Positions 61,401-64,000 of a stretch of DNA of 64,000 nucleotides are shown here, in pieces. Source of the DNA: Pomphorhynchus laevis (lineage: Eukaryota; Acanthocephala; Palaeacanthocephala; Echinorhynchida; Pomphorhynchidae); NCBI GenBank assembly GCA_012934845.2, contig WNNJ02001195.1, positions 28,661-92,660 on the forward strand, written 5' to 3'. Numbering within the stretch: the first letter of the stretch is position 1; each line of letters starts with the position of its first letter. The notes below the pieces were generated by a model, which saw nothing but the letters and a program-made list of their open reading frames with translations, was not told the origin of the DNA and searched no databases. The translations under genes were made by a program, and so were the position numbers.

Positions 61401-63296
61401 GGTTTTGTTCAAAACATTGAGAACATCAGACTCATTACTCATTAATTTAAAGTTTAAATTAAGGAAATTGTCTAAATTATAAAAAATGTTTTCTGCGAAA
61501 ATTAAAGTATTTTATAACTCCGAAGATAATTTATGTGCACGTAAATAGCATGGTGGAGTAAAATATGGGCCTAATTCTAGTATATTACGTTGCTCATTAG
61601 TTAATGATTTATCAGTCCAGTGGTGCTGAAGTGATTGGCTTCAATCATTAAACAAACGTTTGGTTATACATTGGTTTTGAATAAATAAAATAATTCTTTA
61701 TTTTGTAAAGAAAGTAAGATCAACATTTTGTGATCTTAAGTTCGGTTCTTTCCAAATAGCTAGCAAAAGAAAAAAACAGCAGTTTTCATAGTGTTGAACA
61801 ATTTGATAATAAATACGACACCCATAATCTTCTTCAATTTCGAACTTATAATTTTATTGGGACAAAGAAGAAAATAGTTTTCCTAAAATAAGTACCTTTT
61901 AAATAAAGGGTATTTTCTTCGTTATTCAAAAACCATATATCCAAAATGGAAGGAGATTCTGGATTTAAAGTGTACTATACAATTAATATTTATATAACGA
62001 TAAATTTATTAATAAAATTTAAAATAAAAATCAATTTGTATTAATATTATATTGTGATATTTCAGTATCGGTAAGTTGGAAGGTTTCCGTCTCGAGCGAC
62101 CTCTAACAGGCACGCTGCATTTCCCCGCTGCACTGCACAGCTTAAACGCTGCAAGAGGAAATTGGCAGTCGATCATATGTTGCCACCACCAACATATTGC
62201 CCAGTTTTGTCAAAAAATTCGAAGTTATCGGCCCGGCAGCACCAATTGTGTCGATCACCAACGGCACAAATTAAAATATAATTTTTTATTTTATCATATC
62301 AGCATATATAATTAGGAATTCTTAATTCCTAATTAAGAATATATTCCTATATATTCTTAATGACGAAATATAATATTTGTTTGTTAATGTAATATATGCT
62401 GATAACGACATAATTTTTCCTAATTATTTTGCCATTATTTTGCTATTCATTTTTTTAATCTTTGTATGGTAGTTACCTGAGTTAACGATCGATCCGAATG
62501 CATTGCTTAGCGGGTTTATACTCGAAAACATCGGTTTTGCCTGTGGTTTAAGTAAGTTATTAATTAAATTTTTATATAAAACGTAATTTGATTTTGAAAA
62601 TCCGTTTCTTTTTTGATATAAACTGATTATACAAAAACGAATATGTAAACGATTCTATTGTAAACGATATGCTTTATAATGCATTTTGACTTCCTTTGCT
62701 CTTATAAATTTTAGAGCTTTTTATTTGCGTCAATTTAAATAATTCGAGTAAAATTATTACAAATTAATTAATAAATTAAGTTAAAGTAAAAACGAAATGC
62801 TTTATAGATCATTTTGATTTTATTTGTTCCTATTAATTTTAAAGTTATTTATTTTATTCAAAATAAAAAATTCAATTAAACCTACATTAAGCTACGCATC
62901 TAATTACCTCATCACACAATGCAGAAGCGTACAGTACGCGTTCCTTAAAATAAAGATTATTAATGTCTGCTGATCTTGGCCTGCTTTTACTGTTGTCGAG
63001 CTATGCCACAAACACATTTAGATTTTCTAAAAAATATTAATAATTAAATTAAAATATTAATAATATTAATGATATTATATTAAAATTACTGTATTAATAA
63101 TATTTAAAAATCAATAATTTTTGTATTAATTTCGTAAATAATATCGATATCCATTACGAGAACAATTGATAAGTATCGATATCACGGACAATCAGATAAT
63201 TACAATCGAAATTTGCTCTACTATTTTAATTCGTAATATATTATTTCAATTTGATTTAATATATTAATTTTTTCAGTCGACTTGGATGCTGCGTGA
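43482..63296 (+). CDS. ZIP (SLC39A, LIV-1-type) metal transporter, 11 exons
   Basis: Exons by splice signals, phase and similarity: 43482-43652, 46180-46258, 49706-49875, 52218-52370, 52425-52483, 53854-53955, 57961-58050, 60472-60552, 60602-60789, 62473-62551, 63277-63296; about 396 residues. Exon 1 gives a signal peptide (MSSFIILMCLLNIC). Exons 1-2 give a short glycosylatable ectodomain with no CPxLLY motif. Exon 3 carries TM1-2 (VSTMICISVAGLLAVLSVPI, then ACLTGDALLHLMPH). Exons 4-6 carry TM3 (AVAGLYIFLISERLG) and a His-rich loop (HHGHHHDHHYN). Exon 7 has GDALHNFADGLAIG and exon 8 has CHELPHEIG, the two metal-binding helices. Exon 9 carries TM6-7. Such proteins move Zn2+ or Mn2+ into the cytosol. 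Oddities: exon 4 holds one surplus base, HEIGD is HEIGL, and TM8 is cut short. An acceptor (TTTAG, 43474-43478) just before the ATG suggests a 5'UTR exon upstream. Exons 2 and 11 are the weakest calls. Confidence 0.82.
43660..46175. other. ZIP intron 1
   Basis: AT-rich to about 45000. 44884-44910 has a ribozyme-like phrase (see findings). 45080-45800 is distinctly GC-richer and non-coding, with GGTAGCCCCCGGGCTC near 45157 and GTGGTCGTCTAGAAGTGAC near 45570. That is typical of a LINE untranslated region, but I cannot assign a family. Confidence 0.45.
46640..47680 (-). mobile_element. LINE 3' part (R1/Jockey-like) in ZIP intron 2
   Basis: On -, catalytic VTLLYADDLAIL (about 47620-47585) is followed by NFCLSNKLNGNISKSKVVKF and SSYAYLGVQLTSRWSFN. 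After a break comes SSTAVAALCNRLVLSSYLAK (about 47135-47075). Finally there is a Cys/His knuckle, CSSSGKCIFCKNQCPS and VLSGLGHERVDRM (about 46850-46735). The catalytic DD is preserved; the frame is broken at least twice. It is antisense to the host gene and confined to an intron. Confidence 0.75.
47985..48480 (-). mobile_element. Penelope-like element 3' end with GIY-YIG nuclease
   Basis: On -, 48473-48159 reads LRENQFPEWTVKKALYK and GPLKERKYVGIPYINNIG, the linker between reverse transcriptase and nuclease. In another frame, 48150-48010 reads VVYKIPYKDCDEIYICQTGQ, the GIY-YIG core (usual form IPCKDCdkvYIGqTgR), then GINKKVSQHKYTLL. The motif is degraded (YIC for YIG). Dead fragment in ZIP intron 2, antisense to the gene. 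Confidence 0.72.
48500..49700. other. End of ZIP intron 2
   Basis: AT-rich. CATAATCTTCTTCCATTTCG near 49385 is the inverted counterpart of a phrase near 22520 and is also found near 61830. No coding content. Confidence 0.4.
49880..52210. other. ZIP intron 3
   Basis: AT-rich. AAGCCTAC-TTTTA-GTAGGCTT (about 50057-50077), followed by GCCTACTTTTTTTT, forms a hairpin with a T-run. No other structure is supported. Confidence 0.4.
52218..52370 (+). CDS. ZIP exon 4 with a one-base frame excess
   Basis: Entered in phase 0 from exon 3 (ends LMPH at 49875), it reads ALEVQHGDGH and then TGA at 52248-52250. A ZIP7-like LIPHALE-H.H run is expected there, so this reading is right up to that point. The remainder is only sensible one frame over: DDETSVHRQATLKALCAVAG, then LYIFLISERLGKRRSLQ (TM3 and the basic loop). 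It leaves in phase 2, which fits exon 5. One extra base within about 52240-52252, or two missing, accounts for everything. This may be a sequencing or assembly error, a null allele, or a pseudogene. Confidence 0.7.
52899..53168. repeat. 270-bp direct repeat, copy 1 (before His-rich exon)
   Basis: Nearly identical to 54041-54311 (one or two indels and a few substitutions). The pair brackets ZIP exon 6. The region 53170-53850 between is AT-rich; its open frame 53375-53605 has no recognisable features. Confidence 0.85.
54041..54311. repeat. 270-bp direct repeat, copy 2 (after His-rich exon)
   Basis: Partner of 52899-53168, starting AAGTAACATACAACTTT in both. It begins about 85 bp after the donor of ZIP exon 6. 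Confidence 0.85.
54983..55912 (-). mobile_element. hAT transposon remnant (ZBED5-like transposase)
   Basis: On -, the start is MSKRPNILEKFLEKTNVSF (55912 down). Decayed sequence with EELILSCTKDICRELLG (near 55450) follows, then LSASTITMRIDEIALDSEKQ. Next come ALQVDESRDIDNKTLLLVFV (near 55290-55235) and, after a frame change, LCALFLPTHTTGAQIFDVIN with LDWNFCVSICWENTAK. This is the RNase-H-like core of hAT transposases of the ZBED5/FAM200 type (VDESTDI..., TTG..IF..l..yi). The C-terminal dimerisation part and terminal inverted repeats were not found. Located in ZIP intron 6, antisense. Confidence 0.75.
56032..56394. repeat. 363-bp tandem duplication, unit 1
   Basis: Repeated immediately at 56398-56761 with a single-base length difference. 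Includes CCACGGACCGGGGGTTGAAG. Near identity indicates a recent event or an assembly artefact. Confidence 0.9.
56398..56761. repeat. 363-bp tandem duplication, unit 2
   Basis: Second unit, separated from the first by three bases and running straight into the LINE fragment at 56765. Confidence 0.9.
56765..57128 (-). mobile_element. LINE reverse transcriptase fragment
   Basis: On -, MFMLDLPACIAESGASC and catalytic ILYADDLVIISSNFINTRFS are followed by NDLDENTKKTKMMIFRAGGR and VTRFIYLGFTLT. This is close in style to the element at 46640-47680. It is the 95-residue piece around motif C only, 5'- and 3'-truncated, in ZIP intron 6. Confidence 0.72.
57130..57955. other. End of ZIP intron 6
   Basis: AT-rich with TATATTTT-type simple sequence; no feature supported. 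Confidence 0.4.
58518..58552. repeat. 15-bp hairpin in ZIP intron 7
   Basis: TGCACCGATCCCGCT (58518-58532) pairs with AGCGGGATTGGTGCA (58538-58552) around the loop CATGT, with one G-T pair. Its GC content stands out from the surroundings. Confidence 0.75.
58763..58878. repeat. 58-bp tandem duplication
   Basis: TCAGGTTCTGGAAG(G/A)ATTT and GAAGTCAAGT(C/T)TGGCCT recur at a 58-bp spacing, two units. Confidence 0.8.
59040..60050 (-). mobile_element. Penelope-like reverse transcriptase fragment
   Basis: On -, PTIGIPLSPTHAGLYMTYI (near 59735-59680) matches the GLPMGSPLSPxLANLYM motif of Penelope-like reverse transcriptases. About 20 codons later, LKIYVDDQLIQ (near 59630-59595, another frame) is the YVDD/YxDD site. 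A preceding frame, 60043-59831, and following debris (NAVLTFNPLSERLQRAFEDA near 59170-59110) flank it. The element is broken and antisense, in ZIP intron 7. Confidence 0.6.
60876..60915. repeat. Perfect 15-bp hairpin in ZIP intron 9
   Basis: AATGTTCCGCTCTCT (60876-60890) and AGAGAGCGGAACATT (60901-60915) are exact reverse complements around a 10-nt loop, 86 bp after the donor of ZIP exon 9. Confidence 0.85.
61144..61440 (-). mobile_element. Penelope-like N-terminal fragment
   Basis: On -, VLNVLNKTIIC (near 61415-61385) and EEGLIVSKADKQNKFEVLYK (near 61375-61315) are followed by CRKFVRLIKDL and EFNRFLRQIF. (L)IV(S/T)KADK followed by an aliphatic strand and Y is characteristic of the segment before the Penelope-like reverse transcriptase. 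Same orientation as 59040-60050 but separated from it by ZIP exons 8-9. Confidence 0.5.
61560..62055. other. ZIP intron 9, repeat phrases
   Basis: CCCATAATCTTCTTCAATTTC (61831 on) and GTATTTTCTTCGTTATTC (61909 on) recall repeats near 49385 and 22470. No genes. Confidence 0.4.
62060..62285 (-). mobile_element. Short retroelement C-terminal fragment
   Basis: A GC-richer 200-bp block in ZIP intron 9. On - it reads FVPLVIDTIGAAGPITSNFL then TKLGNMLVVATYDRL (about 62270-62170), resembling the VPVVIGALG....L.kLg tail of many non-LTR retroelement proteins. Too short to classify further. Confidence 0.45.
62555..63275. other. ZIP intron 10
   Basis: AT-rich. If exon 10 were not spliced at 62551/62552 the frame would run on for 11 codons (SKLLIKFLYKT) to a TAA. 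Confidence 0.4.
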
Positions 63297-63299
63297 TTT

Positions 63300-64000
63300 G
63301 ATCCTTTCCTAAAAATATCATTTTTTATAAATGATAGTTATAAACATATGCAGTTAGTTGAACCATTTTTACGTGAACTTTAAATCCGTATTTAAAATTT
63401 CAAGATATAATAGATTAGATAAATTGTTATATTTAGCTAAATATATTAATCAATTTATCAATTAACTTAAAATAATTAAATTAAATTTTTAATTTTTAAT
63501 TTACTTAAAAATAGTTTATGACTTTGATTAAAAATTAAAAACAAATTAAATAAAAGCAATACTTTATTAAAAAATTACATTATAATTATATACGATTGGC
63601 ATTTCTAGGAATATTCAGTGCAGAGAATATCGGAAGGTATGCTAGCACAAACAATCTAGATGATTGCAATAATAATTTTATAAATGATAGTTATAATATA
63701 GTTAGTTAAACCATTTTTACGTGAACTTTAAATCCGTATTTAAAATCTCGAGATATAATATATTTATATAATTGATTAGATAAAATTGACTATTTATATA
63801 ATTAATTAGATAAATTGTTATATTTAGCTAAATATATTAATCAATTAACTTTTAATGTATTATATTATCAGATGTGTGAGTCATCTAGTGAAATTTATAA
63901 AATTGAGGTTATAATTATTTTTCGACTAGGGAGATAGATTAATAATATTAATATTATAATATAATATTATAATATAATAACGTTATAATACATTATATTA
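63300..64000. other. Downstream of ZIP gene
   Basis: AT-rich. A block TTTATAAATGATAGTTATAA with CCATTTTTACGTGAACTTTA (63326-63420) recurs at 63676-63770, a direct repeat of about 95 bp. An acceptor-like TTTCTAGGAATATTC (63602-63616) could start an alternative last exon, but its reading does not supply the missing eighth membrane helix. Confidence 0.4.

Noticed and set aside
63602-63660. Alternative last ZIP exon after TTTCTAG
   Set aside because: In the required phase it reads a polar stretch (RIFSAENIG...) rather than the rest of TM8.

Overview
The window reads as nuclear DNA from an invertebrate animal. It is very AT-rich and gene-poor. Its genes have animal-type introns, both tiny ones (47, 49 and 54 nt) and multi-kilobase ones packed with repeats. 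It also carries CR1/Jockey-like LINEs, Penelope-like elements with GIY-YIG nuclease remains, a hAT transposon, tRNA-derived SINEs and one LTR element. I cannot name the species. The ABITRAM, CYB5R and LIV-1-type ZIP genes fit a metazoan; the mix of tiny introns and intronless genes suggests a streamlined gene style within a repeat-loaded genome.

Region by region: 1-12.3 kb is mostly LINE debris: an endonuclease fragment, an RTE-like tail, a CR1-like element on + (2.28-4.49 kb), a nearly whole CR1-like element on - (5.64-9.44 kb), and three smaller fragments. 12.3-15.6 kb is AT-rich sequence with a 158-bp near-perfect hairpin and a duplicated 113-bp block. 15.6-19.0 kb is a broken LTR retrotransposon fossil on -. 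19-21 kb holds dispersed repeats with hammerhead-like cores and a 15-bp minisatellite.

Host genes begin at 21.3 kb. A Ser/Arg-rich protein gene on + is reconstructed from four exons whose phases agree (21342-27295, 5' end not found). It is followed by an intronless ABITRAM/FAM206 homologue (29111-29581) and an intronless NADH-cytochrome b5 reductase (32502-33425). All three are on +. 33.6-43.2 kb is repeats: a GC-richer 116-bp tandem pair, a tRNA-like SINE whose 5' head has expanded into a 17-bp minisatellite, and a 989-bp segment copied 5.2 kb away.

43.5-63.3 kb holds one large + strand gene, a LIV-1-type ZIP (SLC39A) metal transporter assembled from 11 exons. Ten of the eleven exons join in phase without adjustment; exon 4 carries one surplus base at the histidine-rich loop. 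Introns carry LINE, Penelope-like and hAT fragments, nearly all on the opposite strand. The predicted C terminus is short.

There is no operon-like organisation and no evident functional link between the four genes. The main interest is in the repeats (SINE-derived minisatellite, ribozyme-like cores, long hairpin, unnamed dispersed family) and in the unusual ZIP model.
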